DNA from: Anaerohabitans sp964387285
Lineage (GTDB): Bacteria > Zhuqueibacterota > Zhuqueibacteria > Residuimicrobiales > Residuimicrobiaceae
Length of the DNA: 64,000 nt
Direction of reading: 5' to 3'
Assembly: GCA_964387285.1 (NCBI GenBank)
Contig: CAYLWO010000010.1
Location: 1-64,000 of the forward strand
Shown here: one piece after another, positions 17,913 through 26,767 of the stretch
Numbering within the stretch: the stretch's first letter is position 1
How the letters are laid out: each line of letters starts with the position of its first letter
Made by a program: the position numbers and the translations under genes
Notes under the pieces: generated by a model
What the model was told of the DNA's origin: nothing
The model's database searches: none
The model's input: only the letters and a program-made list of their open reading frames with translations

Positions 17913-19187
17913 TTAGAGAATGATGGTCTGGTTTCTTTTGGAACCGACCGAGATGATGGACAAGCGCACGCCGGTCAAATCTTCAATGCGGCGCAGATAT
18001 TTTTGTGCATTGGCCGGCAGATCGGTAAACACTTTGGCGCTTTGCGTTGAGCATTTCCAACCGGGATGCGTTTCATAGACCGGTTCCACCTTTTCCTGCA
18101 AATCGAGTTCTGCCGGATAGTGTTCCAGTACTCTTCCGTTACAGCGATACCCGGTGCAGATTTTAATTTCATTCAGAGGATCCAGCACATCCAGTTTGGT
18201 GATGGCCAGATCGGAAAGGCCGTTGACCATGACCGCCATGCGCAACACCACCATGTCCAGCCAGCCGCAACGGCGCGGACGTCCGGTGGTGGCGCCGTAT
18301 TCGCCGCCCAGTTTACGAATGTATTCGCCGAACGCATCATCGAATTCCGTGGGAAACGGTCCCATGCCCACGCGCGTGGTATAGGCTTTGGCAATGCCGA
18401 GCACGCGATTGATTTTGGTCGGGCCGATGCCCAGTCCGGTGCAGGCGCCGCCGGCAATAGGATTGGAAGAGGTGACGTAAGGATAGGTGCCAAAGTCGAT
18501 GTCGAGCATGGTGCCCTGCGCGCCTTCGATGAGAACTTTTTTCCCGGCGTCCAGGGCGCGGTTGATCAACACCGAAGCGTCCTTGACATAGGCGTCGATG
18601 CGGCGGTCGAATTCAACGTAATCGTTGGCGATTTTTTCCGCATCCATGGCCTCGCTGTCATAGATGCGCTGCAGCACTTTATTCTTGCTCTCGATGATGG
18701 TGAGCACTTTTTCTTTAAGCGTGGTGCGATTCAACAGATCGACAATGCGAATGCCGCAACGGTCATATTTGTCCACATAAGCCGGGCCGATGCCGCGGCC
18801 GGTGGTGCCGATCTTGCGCGAGCCGTAATGGCGTTCGCGCGTGGCGTCCAGCAATTTATGGTAGGGCATGATCAGTTGCGCGCGTTGGCTGATGAACAAA
18901 CGCCCCTGCACCACGATGCCCTTTTTTTCCAAAAAGGCGATCTCTTCCATCAGTACAACCGGATCAATGACCACGCCGTTGCCGATGATGCATTGCGTGT
19001 GCGAATGCAGGATGCCGGACGGCACCTGATGCAGTACGATCTCTTCTTCGTCGATCACCACCGTGTGACCGGCATTGGGACCGCCCTGATAACGGGCTAC
19101 GATATCGAATTCCGCGCTGAGCAGATCGACGATTTTTCCCTTGCCCTCATCGCCCCATTGGGCGCCGACAATTATAGTTGCTGGCAT
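17913..19187 (-). CDS. purA: adenylosuccinate synthetase
   Basis: Joins IMP and aspartate using GTP in the first committed step to AMP. The 424 residues match the family length. The N-terminus has the GAQWGDEGKGK phosphate loop with the catalytic Asp13, and NAGHT holds His41. The KIGTTGRGIGPAY and TTGRPRRCGW segments are present. The start has AAGGA six bases upstream. A hairpin with a T tract (minus strand, 19236-19205) lies directly before its ribosome site, so its expression may be separate from secDF-STAS or attenuated. Confidence 0.97.
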   Translation of the reverse strand: MPATIIVGAQWGDEGKGKIVDLLSAEFDIVARYQGGPNAGHTVVIDEEEIVLHQVPSGILHSHTQCIIGNGVVIDPVVLMEEIAFLEKKGIVVQGRLFISQRAQLIMPYHKLLDATRERHYGSRKIGTTGRGIGPAYVDKYDRCGIRIVDLLNRTTLKEKVLTIIESKNKVLQRIYDSEAMDAEKIANDYVEFDRRIDAYVKDASVLINRALDAGKKVLIEGAQGTMLDIDFGTYPYVTSSNPIAGGACTGLGIGPTKINRVLGIAKAYTTRVGMGPFPTEFDDAFGEYIRKLGGEYGATTGRPRRCGWLDMVVLRMAVMVNGLSDLAITKLDVLDPLNEIKICTGYRCNGRVLEHYPAELDLQEKVEPVYETHPGWKCSTQSAKVFTDLPANAQKYLRRIEDLTGVRLSIISVGSKRNQTIIL

Positions 19188-19204
19188 ACGAGTCCTTTTA
19201 AAAT

Positions 19205-19236
19205 TAAAAACTCCGAACGCCTGACGGGTCCGGAGT
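19205..19236 (-). terminator. hairpin with T tract between STAS gene and purA
   Basis: Reading on the minus strand, ACTCCG and CGGAGT pair around a 15-base loop and are followed by TTTTTAATTTTA. This fits an intrinsic terminator after the STAS gene. Since it lies just ahead of the purA ribosome site, an attenuator is also possible. The stem is short (6 bp), so confidence is moderate. Confidence 0.5.
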
Positions 19237-19265
19237 CTGCTGGCTCTTTCCCAATTACGGGATAT

Positions 19266-19604
19266 CTATTTGAAACTTTTAAGCGCGTCGTCTACAGTGG
19301 AATAGATCTCCAGCACCGACGTCAGTTTGGTGATGGTCAGGATGCTTTTGATTTTATCGGGGACCGAGGCCAATTTCAGATGGCCGCCGGCATTATGCAG
19401 GGCGGTCATGGCGCTGATCAGGGTGCCGATGCCGGAACTGTTGATCCATTGTACGCCGCTGAGATCCAGGACCACTTTTTTAGAGTTGGCGTCCACCAAT
19501 TCATGGATTTTATCGTTTAACAAAGCGGAATCCGAGGCGCCGATAATTTTGTCGCTCAACGACAAAACAGTTACGCCTGTCCGCGTCTGTTGTTCAATTT
19601 TCAT
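19266..19604 (-). CDS. STAS domain protein, anti-sigma factor antagonist-like
   Basis: 112 residues, a single STAS domain as in SpoIIAA and RsbV. These bind anti-sigma kinases and are switched by serine phosphorylation. The phosphorylation loop reads VQWINSSGIGTL; Ser57 matches the usual site. It is preceded by AAGGA eight bases from the ATG. It sits 21 bases after secF, so it is probably co-transcribed. No partner kinase or phosphatase gene is in the window. Confidence 0.9.
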   Translation of the reverse strand: MKIEQQTRTGVTVLSLSDKIIGASDSALLNDKIHELVDANSKKVVLDLSGVQWINSSGIGTLISAMTALHNAGGHLKLASVPDKIKSILTITKLTSVLEIYSTVDDALKSFK

Positions 19605-19625
19605 AAAGCGGTCCTTTTGCCGATG

Positions 19626-20552
19626 TTAAGCGGTGCGCGTTAAAGTTTTTTTGCGTTTTTTACCTTCCATCCAGGTGTTCCAGTCCAGCACGATGGCGGA
19701 AGCCACATAGACGGAAGAATAGGTGCCGATGACCGTGCCGATAAACAGGGTGAAAGAGAAATCATGAATAACCTCGCCGCCCATGAAAAATAAAATCACC
19801 AGCACGACCAGGGTCGACAAACCGGTCAACAGCGTACGGCTGAGGGTTTGATTCATACTCAGGTTCATAACGGTGCGCAGATCGTCGCGGCGGTGAATTT
19901 TCAGATTTTCACGGATGCGATCGTAGACCACGATGGTGTCGTTGATGGAATAACCGACGATGGTCAGCAGAGCGGCCAGCACGGTCAGGGACATTTCCAC
20001 ACCCAGAAAGCAGAGAATGCCTAGCACAAATAAAACGTCATGAAACGTGGCAATGACCGCGCCGACGGCGAATTTGCCGTCAAAGCGCCAACCGATATAG
20101 ATCAACAGCAGGAACAGAGCCACCAGCACGGACATGATGGCGCCGCGGCGCAATTCGCCGCCGATTTTGGGCCCGATCTGGGTTACGGCCAGAATTTCGT
20201 ATTTGTTGTCCGGGTACTCTTTCTGAAACTGCGCCTGAACCACGTCCGCTACCTGTACGCCCTCTTCTTTTAATCCCACACGGATGAGGTAGCTGTTGGC
20301 TTCTCTGGCGCCGATCTGTTTAATTTCCGTGTCGCTGAATCCGGTGCGGCCCATGGCGCTGCGAACCTCTGCAATGGAAATGGGTTTCTCGAATTTCAAC
20401 TCGACCGAAGTTCCGCCGGTAAAGTCGATGCCATAGTTCATGCCGATAAAGAATATCCAGAACAGGCTGACCAGGGTGACCAGAGCGGAAAAAATATAGG
20501 TGTATTTACGAAAACCGACAAAATCGAAATTGGTTTGACGAAAAAATTCCAT
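19626..20552 (-). CDS. secF: protein translocase subunit SecF
   Basis: Inner-membrane partner of SecD that helps pull proteins across the membrane using the proton gradient. It has 308 residues. A first membrane helix (about 16-36) is followed by the IDFTGGTSVEL motif, a periplasmic domain, and five helices with GYSINDTIVVYDRIREN. It follows secD by 42 bases, with AAGGA upstream of the ATG. Length and motifs are normal. Confidence 0.96.
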   Translation of the reverse strand: MEFFRQTNFDFVGFRKYTYIFSALVTLVSLFWIFFIGMNYGIDFTGGTSVELKFEKPISIAEVRSAMGRTGFSDTEIKQIGAREANSYLIRVGLKEEGVQVADVVQAQFQKEYPDNKYEILAVTQIGPKIGGELRRGAIMSVLVALFLLLIYIGWRFDGKFAVGAVIATFHDVLFVLGILCFLGVEMSLTVLAALLTIVGYSINDTIVVYDRIRENLKIHRRDDLRTVMNLSMNQTLSRTLLTGLSTLVVLVILFFMGGEVIHDFSFTLFIGTVIGTYSSVYVASAIVLDWNTWMEGKKRKKTLTRTA

Positions 20553-20594
20553 GGTGAATTCCTTTTCGAATAAATAGACGCTCGATTGCGCAAA

Positions 20595-22649
20595 TTAAAT
20601 GGACAATTTTTTAATCGCAAAACGCGTGGTGGCGAAATCCAGCACCAGCCGGGTGACGAAAATCGCCGTAAACATGGAGACCAGAATACCGATGCACAGC
20701 GTCACGGCAAATCCCTTGACCGAACCGGTGCCGAACGTATACAACACAACGCCGGTGATGAGCGTGGTGACGTTAGAGTCGAGAATGGTGACAAAGGCGC
20801 GCTCATACCCGGTTTCAATAGCTGCGCGAATGGTTTTGCCGCCGCGCAACTCTTCACGGATGCGTTCGTTGATGAGCACATTGGAATCAATGGCCATGGC
20901 AACGGACAGAATGAAACCGGCAATGCCCGGCAAGGTCAAAGTGAAATGAAAACCGGCCATGATGGCCATGACGAACAATCCGTTGAGAATCAAAGCAAAG
21001 TTGGCAATCAGGCCCACGGCGTTGTAATAGACCACGACAAAAATCATCACCAGGACCAGGCCGATGACGGCTGATTTGGCGCCGGCGTTGATAGAGTCCT
21101 GGCCCAGGGAGGGACCTACGGTGTTTTCGGTCAGCACGTGCACCGGCGCAGGCAAGGCGCCGGCGCGCAGCATCAGGGCCAGATCCTTGGCTTCGTCCAT
21201 ATTGCCGATGCCGTCAATGCGCGCACTGCCGTTGGGAATTTTTTCCTTGATGTTGGGCGCAGAACCGACTTTGCCGTCCAGAACGATGGCCAGTTGCTTG
21301 CCGACGTTCATGCCGGTGGTTTTGGCAAAAATTTTGGTGCCGTCGCTGTTAAGCGTCATATTGACCTCTGCGCCGCCGGCCGAGAGATCGTTCATGCCGC
21401 CGCCGATGGAGACATCGGCTTTGGTCAACATGGAACCCTGCAACTCGGCCTCTTTCTTGACCAGATAAAGCTGCTGAAAGGACATTTCGCCGGAGCTAAA
21501 GGTCTTGCTGGAGAATAAAAATTGCACGTCGTTGGGAATGGCCGCCTGCACCTCCGGCATTTGCAGAGCGCGTTGCACAGCCTTGACGTTTTGCATGGGA
21601 ACGGCAATAGCCTCGGAATAGCGGCCGCCCATGCCGCGCAGCATGGAGGTAAAGGGCCGTTCTTCAAAAGTTTTCTGATCCACCAGTACAGAGGTATCGG
21701 CAGCGGCGGATGGGGCGTCGCTTTCCGATTTTTTGTCGCCGAACAATTCATTGAGACTGACCTGTTTGTCGACGGCATCGCTGCCCTCGGCGGCTTTGGT
21801 GGTGTCCTGCAGAGTCTTGATATCCGCAACCAGGCCCTGGCGTTTGGCGCGCAGGACTTTGTCAATGTCGTTCATGACCGAAGTGACCACGTCGGCGTCT
21901 TTGACGAGTTTGAACTCGAGCAGAGCGGTAGTGCCGATGACTTTTTTCGCGCGTTGAATATTCTGAATGCCCGGCAACTCGATGACGATGCGTTGCGTGC
22001 CCTCTTTTTGAATGGTCGGTTCGGATACGCCGAATTGATCAACGCGATTGCGCAGCACTTCCAGCGTGCGATTTACGGCATCTTCGGACTGTGCCTGAAT
22101 TTCCTTGGATATTTCCTCATCCGATTGACCGCGGCGGCCGAAATAGCGGTTTAATTTAACATTGCGGTTTTCGAAATTTGTTTGCAATGCGGTAAAAAAA
22201 TCGGCGCCGTCTTCATATTCTTTTTGCGTTGCTTTCAAGATATCTTCGAGTCGGGTGTCCTTGTTTTTGGCCACCTCATCCAAAAATTTATGCAAATCCA
22301 CTTCATAGACCATATAGGTGCCGCCCTGCAGATCCAGACCACGTCGGATCGCTTTGCCTTCCACCTCGGTGATGCGGGCATTGAGCTTGATCAGTTGGTC
22401 GGCGAGATTCAGAGCTTTATCGCGGTCAGCCGCCTGGCTGGTCTTGCGCACCTGATTTTCCAGTTCGCCCTCAGCCTGCGCTGCTTCAATATCCTGAGCC
22501 GTAAGGCCGGTCAGGTCCTTAATCTGTCCAACAATTTGTGTTTCCTGCTGTTGCAGCCCATTCAGCTGAAAGGTCGGATAAAGAGAATAAATGGCGGCAA
22601 CTGCGAGCAACAAAACAAAAACTGCCTTGATGATGATTTTGCGTTGCAT
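20595..22649 (-). CDS. secD: protein translocase subunit SecD
   Basis: 684 residues. An N-terminal helix (7-25), the RRGLDLQGGTYMVYEV motif and a large periplasmic region with the P1 base and head domains come first. Five C-terminal helices with AMAIDSNVLINERIREEL follow. The region around 270-320 contains a low-complexity acidic and alanine-rich insert, so the chain is longer than E. coli SecD. It is the first gene of secD-secF-STAS. AGGAGG precedes the ATG by nine bases. Confidence 0.96.
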   Translation of the reverse strand: MQRKIIIKAVFVLLLAVAAIYSLYPTFQLNGLQQQETQIVGQIKDLTGLTAQDIEAAQAEGELENQVRKTSQAADRDKALNLADQLIKLNARITEVEGKAIRRGLDLQGGTYMVYEVDLHKFLDEVAKNKDTRLEDILKATQKEYEDGADFFTALQTNFENRNVKLNRYFGRRGQSDEEISKEIQAQSEDAVNRTLEVLRNRVDQFGVSEPTIQKEGTQRIVIELPGIQNIQRAKKVIGTTALLEFKLVKDADVVTSVMNDIDKVLRAKRQGLVADIKTLQDTTKAAEGSDAVDKQVSLNELFGDKKSESDAPSAAADTSVLVDQKTFEERPFTSMLRGMGGRYSEAIAVPMQNVKAVQRALQMPEVQAAIPNDVQFLFSSKTFSSGEMSFQQLYLVKKEAELQGSMLTKADVSIGGGMNDLSAGGAEVNMTLNSDGTKIFAKTTGMNVGKQLAIVLDGKVGSAPNIKEKIPNGSARIDGIGNMDEAKDLALMLRAGALPAPVHVLTENTVGPSLGQDSINAGAKSAVIGLVLVMIFVVVYYNAVGLIANFALILNGLFVMAIMAGFHFTLTLPGIAGFILSVAMAIDSNVLINERIREELRGGKTIRAAIETGYERAFVTILDSNVTTLITGVVLYTFGTGSVKGFAVTLCIGILVSMFTAIFVTRLVLDFATTRFAIKKLSI

Positions 22650-22756
22650 CAGAATGGAACCTCCTGAAAATGTGATAATTTCAACAAAAGCTTAGAAATA
22701 TACCCTTTTTATGCATAAAAGTCAATTGAAAAGAACCGCCATAAAAACATACGGCC

Positions 22757-24310
22757 TTAATCGGATTTTGGGATCAGTTGCCGTACCGCATCGATGATCG
22801 TGCCGTCGCGGAATTCGATCAGGGCAACGATGCGATCATCAAATTCCGGCTTTTCCGGCACACCGGTCATCTTCATAGCCATAGCATGCAATTGTTCGAT
22901 GGTCATGATAGGCAAAGAACTGCCCTTGAGCCGATCCAGCAGATCCTGTCGGCGTGGATTAACGGCCAGGCCGCGTTCGGTGACGATGACGTCGATCATT
23001 TCGCCGGGCGCCGTAACGGTCGTGACCCTGTCGAGAATGATGGGCACACGGTTGCGCACCAAGGGCGCCGTGATCAGAGTAACATGTGCATCTGCGGCAT
23101 CGGTGAATCCGCCGATGCCGTGCAGCAGCCAGCCGTCGGAATGGGTGTTGACGTTGACGTTGAAATCCAGATCCACTTCGGTGGCGCCGAGCACGGAGAA
23201 TTTTAAAATTTGCGCAAAGCAGCCCTTGGTGTGGCAACTATAAGAAACAAAAGGATTGGTTTCTACATGGCGGGGATTGTCGCGCAAAGAGGCGACCGTG
23301 TCCTTGTCAAAACTCTGGCCGTCCAAAAGATAGCGCGTCAATCCCTCGTTGAGCATATCCACCATATAGCGGGTGCTGCCGCCGCGCACAAAATCCGCCA
23401 CCACGCCGGCCTTACGCATGTGTTCGGCCATATATTTGACAAAGGCCAGAGATACGCCGCCGGCGCCGGCCTGAAAAGAGAAATGGGCTTCGGTCATGAT
23501 GCCGGAATCACGCACCAGTTGCGCCGCATATTCGGCGATGAGCAGACGCGTGGGACTGCGCGTGATCTGCGTGGTGCCGGAAACGATCTGCGACGGATCG
23601 CCGATGCTGTCCACTTGCACCACATAATCCACATGGCCGCCTTCAATGGTCCAGGGATGACAGGGAAAAGGAACCAGATGATCGGTGACAATGACCACTT
23701 TATCCGCATACAGCGAGTCGGCCAGGGCAAAGCCCAGCGGGCCGCAGGCTGAAGGACCGTTCAAGCCGTTGGCATTGCCGTGAAGGTCGGCGCACGGCGC
23801 GGCAATAAAGGCGACGTCGATGTGCAGATCGCCGTCCTGGATGGCGCGAAAGCGGCCGCCGTGTGAGCGCAGAATCGCGGTTTTTTTCATTTTGCCCAAC
23901 GAGCAGGCGCGGCCAATGGGCCCGTTCATGGAGCCTTCCACATGCGAGATGACGCCAGACTCGATGAGCGGAACCAGCTTCTCATGAGTGGGAAAAAGCG
24001 CAGAGGGCGCCAGCACCAAATCTTTTAATCCACGTTGCGCCAGTTTTTCCGTGACCAGATTGACGAGATAGTCGCCGTTGCGCAGATGGTGATGAAAGGA
24101 GATGGTCATGCCGTCTTTAATCTCACAGGCGTCGATGGCGCTGTCCAGATCGGCTAAAAGCTTGTTGTTATATTTCGCTGCTGCCGGAATGCGGCTGCCA
24201 TAGCGCCGGCCGCCGGCCTGATCAGCGTGCGCTCCGGCAAAGGGTTTCAGTTCGCGTCCGTTCAGTTCAGTCGGCACCAGGCGGCCAATGGCGTTGGGTA
24301 CGAGTTTCAT
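22757..24310 (-). CDS. citF: citrate lyase alpha subunit
   Basis: 517 residues, full length for CitF, the citrate:acetyl-ACP transferase. In classical citrate lyase it swaps the acetyl group on the ACP prosthetic arm for citrate before CitE cleaves citryl-ACP to oxaloacetate and acetyl-ACP. Typical segments include SFHHHLRNGDY, GLNGPSACGPLGFALAD, TDHLVPFPCHPW and GAGGVSLAF. It follows the fused citD-citE gene by 35 bases on the same strand. No citC, citX or citG genes for prosthetic-group synthesis and acetylation are nearby. This matters because the ACP-like domain upstream lacks its serine. Confidence 0.93.
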   Translation of the reverse strand: MKLVPNAIGRLVPTELNGRELKPFAGAHADQAGGRRYGSRIPAAAKYNNKLLADLDSAIDACEIKDGMTISFHHHLRNGDYLVNLVTEKLAQRGLKDLVLAPSALFPTHEKLVPLIESGVISHVEGSMNGPIGRACSLGKMKKTAILRSHGGRFRAIQDGDLHIDVAFIAAPCADLHGNANGLNGPSACGPLGFALADSLYADKVVIVTDHLVPFPCHPWTIEGGHVDYVVQVDSIGDPSQIVSGTTQITRSPTRLLIAEYAAQLVRDSGIMTEAHFSFQAGAGGVSLAFVKYMAEHMRKAGVVADFVRGGSTRYMVDMLNEGLTRYLLDGQSFDKDTVASLRDNPRHVETNPFVSYSCHTKGCFAQILKFSVLGATEVDLDFNVNVNTHSDGWLLHGIGGFTDAADAHVTLITAPLVRNRVPIILDRVTTVTAPGEMIDVIVTERGLAVNPRRQDLLDRLKGSSLPIMTIEQLHAMAMKMTGVPEKPEFDDRIVALIEFRDGTIIDAVRQLIPKSD

Positions 24311-24345
24311 GTATCGATCTCTGTTTTTTTACTAGTTCTATTTGG

Positions 24346-25527
24346 TTATAATAATCCGTATTCTTTTGCCAGGGCCAGAGTTCTTTCGGCGCGCAACACC
24401 ACCGGCGCGTCGATCATTTTGCTGCCCAGGCTGACCACGCCGGAGCCTCTGGCTTGCGCTTCTTCCAGCGCTGCGACAATTTGTCTGGCTTTAGCGATCT
24501 GCTCTGCGGTCGGACAAAACGCCTTATGGATGGGTTTGATCTGTGCAGGATGAATGACGCCCTTGCCCTCGAATCCCAAACTGATGGCTTCGTTGGTTGA
24601 GGCAATCAAGCCCTCTTCGTCCTGAACATTGGCGTAAACCGTATCGATGGCCTGAATGCCGGCTGCTTTGGCTGCCAGTAAAATCAGCGAACGCGCGGTA
24701 AAAGACTCTTTGCCTTCCAGCGTGCGTTCTGCGCCAATGTCGGCAGTAAAATCCTCGGCGCCGAAGCAGAGTGCGACATTGCGTTCGCTGGCCAGAGCGA
24801 TCTCTTCGGCGTGCAGCGCGCCTTTAGCAGTTTCGATCAAAGGCATGAACTGGATGGTATGGTTGAGCCTGGTTTGCTTTTCCAGTTTAGCCACCAACTT
24901 GGCCGTTTGTGTTATATCTTCGCGGCTTTCGCATTTGGGAATGAGCAGGGTTTGCGGGGCCAGGGGTACGATTTTTTCCACATCTGCCTGACCAAATGGG
25001 GTTTGCAGCGAGTTGATGCGCACCATGATCTCCGAGGCGCCGAAATCCAACTGCGCCAGGGCATGGGCTACCAGAAAACGGGCCGACTCTTTTTCAGCAG
25101 GCGCCACAGAATCTTCCAGATCGAGGATGACGGCATCTGCGCCGTACAAGCCGGCGTTGATCATCAAATCCGGATTATTGCCCGGCAGATAGAGCCGGGT
25201 GCGACGCATGCGCCGGCGTTGCGGCGCTGCGATGCTGCCGGGTTTGAGCGCGCGTGTTTTACCGCAGAACTGCCGGATGGCGCATTCCAGACGCGCCATC
25301 AGGACGAAATCGAGTGCGCCGCGATCCTGCACCTGTACGCGGACATTGTTCACGTCCAGTTCCGCCAGGGTCTGTTCGACTCGTTGTTGCAGATGGCGGC
25401 CGAACAGGGCTTTGACCGAGCTCTGCAATTGTATTTCCCGTCCGCCTGCTTCATTCGGCGTCAGGGTCACCAGCACGTCGCCCTTTTCATCACGGCCGGC
25501 GCGAGCGGTCTTTTCTATATCAGACAT
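24346..25527 (-). CDS. citrate lyase ACP-like/beta subunit fusion (CitD-CitE)
   Basis: 393 residues. Residues 1-85 align with the citrate lyase acyl-carrier subunit (GDVLVTLTP, LQSSVKALFG, VQDRGALDFVLMARLE). Residues about 105-393 are a CitE/HpcH-type aldolase (RRTRLYLPGNNPDLM, VILDLEDSVAPAEKESAR, LCFGAEDFTADIG). In CitD the prosthetic group is carried by a serine in AGTLESSDV; here the matching stretch reads AGRDEKGDV, with Lys15 and Gly16, so no serine is available. The ATG at 25527 is chosen over 25563 because AAGGTG precedes it by seven bases. With citF it forms a two-gene unit. It may work on free CoA esters or another substrate; that is inference. Confidence 0.88.
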   Translation of the reverse strand: MSDIEKTARAGRDEKGDVLVTLTPNEAGGREIQLQSSVKALFGRHLQQRVEQTLAELDVNNVRVQVQDRGALDFVLMARLECAIRQFCGKTRALKPGSIAAPQRRRMRRTRLYLPGNNPDLMINAGLYGADAVILDLEDSVAPAEKESARFLVAHALAQLDFGASEIMVRINSLQTPFGQADVEKIVPLAPQTLLIPKCESREDITQTAKLVAKLEKQTRLNHTIQFMPLIETAKGALHAEEIALASERNVALCFGAEDFTADIGAERTLEGKESFTARSLILLAAKAAGIQAIDTVYANVQDEEGLIASTNEAISLGFEGKGVIHPAQIKPIHKAFCPTAEQIAKARQIVAALEEAQARGSGVVSLGSKMIDAPVVLRAERTLALAKEYGLL

Positions 25528-25563
25528 AGCATAACACCTTGATTTTTTAATCACGAAAGACAC

Positions 25564-25791
25564 GAAAGTTTTTGCAACCTATGCAGGATATAATATTAAA
25601 ATAGTCGCAGAGATACAAGGGAAAAAACCGCTTTCATCGGACTTGTAATCGCAAGATGAATTGGAGAATCAAATCCGTTTTAATCCCTTGCATCCGTTCA
25701 ATCTGCGTATGCTTTTATCTGTTGAAAAATCATTTTCATTTTACTGGAATTTTTTGTACAATGACATAATCGAAACAACTGGGAGTTAAAT
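25564..25791. other. divergent spacer with degraded repeat-like sequence
   Basis: 228 bases between the citrate lyase genes (minus) and the isomerase-like gene (plus). Near the left end it reads AATCACGAAAGACACGAAAG, and further on CATCCGTTCAATCTGCG. Both look like fragments of interspersed repeats common in environmental genomes. Promoters for both directions must lie here, but I cannot point to clear boxes. Confidence 0.4.
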
Positions 25792-26643
25792 ATGTTTGAT
25801 AATGATTTTTCCCGTCGTGAATTCGCTAAAATGACCATGCTGGCCGGTTCTCTGGCAGTGGCCGGCTTGGGATTGGCGCAGAAAAAGAAATTGCCGCTCG
25901 GGCTTCAGCTCTATACCTTGCGCGATCTGCTCAAGGATGATTTCAAGGGAACTATAGAAAAGGTTGCGAAAATCGGCTACAGTGCGGTCGAATTTGCCGG
26001 TTATGGCGGCCTGCCGGCCGAAGAAGTGAAAAAGTTGCTGGATGATCTGGGCCTGGTCTGTTGCGGCACGCACGAAGGCTGGAATGGTCTGACGGCGGAT
26101 GTCATTGACAAGACCATCGCTTTTAACAGGGCTATTGGCAATCCCTATATCATTTGTCCGTCCATGCCCGGCGAATTTCGTGAGAAAGGCACGGAGGGCA
26201 TCAAAGCTTTCAGCGATGAGATGAATAAAGCAGGCGAGCAAGTCAAACAGGCGGGCATGCAGCTGTGCTATCACAATCATGATTTTGAATTCAAGCAGAT
26301 TGAAAACAAGACGCTGTACGATCTGTTGCTGGAGCGGACGGATGCCAAACTGGTCAAAATGGAACTGGACACCTATTGGGTGAAATTCGCCGGTTTGAAT
26401 CCTATCGACTGGATTAAAAAATTAAAAGGCCGGCTGCCTTTGCTGCACATGAAAGACATGACCAAAACCGAACCGGTCACTTTTGCACCGGTGGGCCTGG
26501 GTTCTATGGATATTAAAGGCATTGTCAAAGCCGGCCGAAAAGTTGCTGTTGAATGGTTTGTTGTTGAACAGGATCGTTGTCAGGGGCCGGCCCTGGAGGC
26601 GGTGTCGTTCAGTTATGGGAATTTAAGGGAGATCCTGGAATAG
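25792..26643 (+). CDS. Tat-exported sugar phosphate isomerase/epimerase-like protein
   Basis: 283 residues. The N-terminus SRREFAKM, then a hydrophobic stretch to GLAQ, is a Tat signal, so the protein is likely periplasmic. The rest is a xylose-isomerase-like TIM barrel (LGLQLYTLRDLL, YSAVEFAGYGG, CYHNHDFEF, LVKMELDTYWVKFAG, LLHMKDM). The His, Glu and Asp residues in these motifs are the usual metal ligands. Such proteins are common in FCB and planctomycete genomes, but their substrates are mostly unknown. GGGAG precedes the ATG. It stands alone and a strong bidirectional terminator follows. Confidence 0.9.
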   Translation: MFDNDFSRREFAKMTMLAGSLAVAGLGLAQKKKLPLGLQLYTLRDLLKDDFKGTIEKVAKIGYSAVEFAGYGGLPAEEVKKLLDDLGLVCCGTHEGWNGLTADVIDKTIAFNRAIGNPYIICPSMPGEFREKGTEGIKAFSDEMNKAGEQVKQAGMQLCYHNHDFEFKQIENKTLYDLLLERTDAKLVKMELDTYWVKFAGLNPIDWIKKLKGRLPLLHMKDMTKTEPVTFAPVGLGSMDIKGIVKAGRKVAVEWFVVEQDRCQGPALEAVSFSYGNLREILE

Positions 26644-26648
26644 AAAAG

Positions 26649-26680
26649 AAAAAGCGCGGACAATCCCGCGCTTTTTTTTT
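26649..26680. terminator. bidirectional intrinsic terminator
   Basis: A run of five A, then GCGCGG, a six-base loop and CCGCGC, then nine T. It can end transcription from the isomerase-like gene on the plus strand and from the permease gene on the minus strand. Confidence 0.85.
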
Positions 26681-26724
26681 ATTCGATTTTTTGTAATGCA
26701 ACGCTCTGGATTGCATCCAACACA

Positions 26725-26747
26725 CAAGCCGGGAGGCTTGCGCTACG
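26725..26747. repeat. REP-like palindrome, copy 2
   Basis: CAAGCC GGGA GGCTTG followed by CGCTACGA. It shares the core CAAGCCGGGAGGCTTGCGC and the flanking ACGA with the copy at 17883. It lies just beyond the end of the permease gene. Confidence 0.75.
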
Positions 26748-26767
26748 AAAAAAATTCCAGCCAGGTT

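Noticed and set aside
18066..19520. A 484-codon open frame on the plus strand opposite purA
   Set aside because: It lies almost wholly antisense to purA and the STAS gene, has a His/Asp/Arg/Phe-rich composition typical of an antisense shadow, and resembles no protein family.
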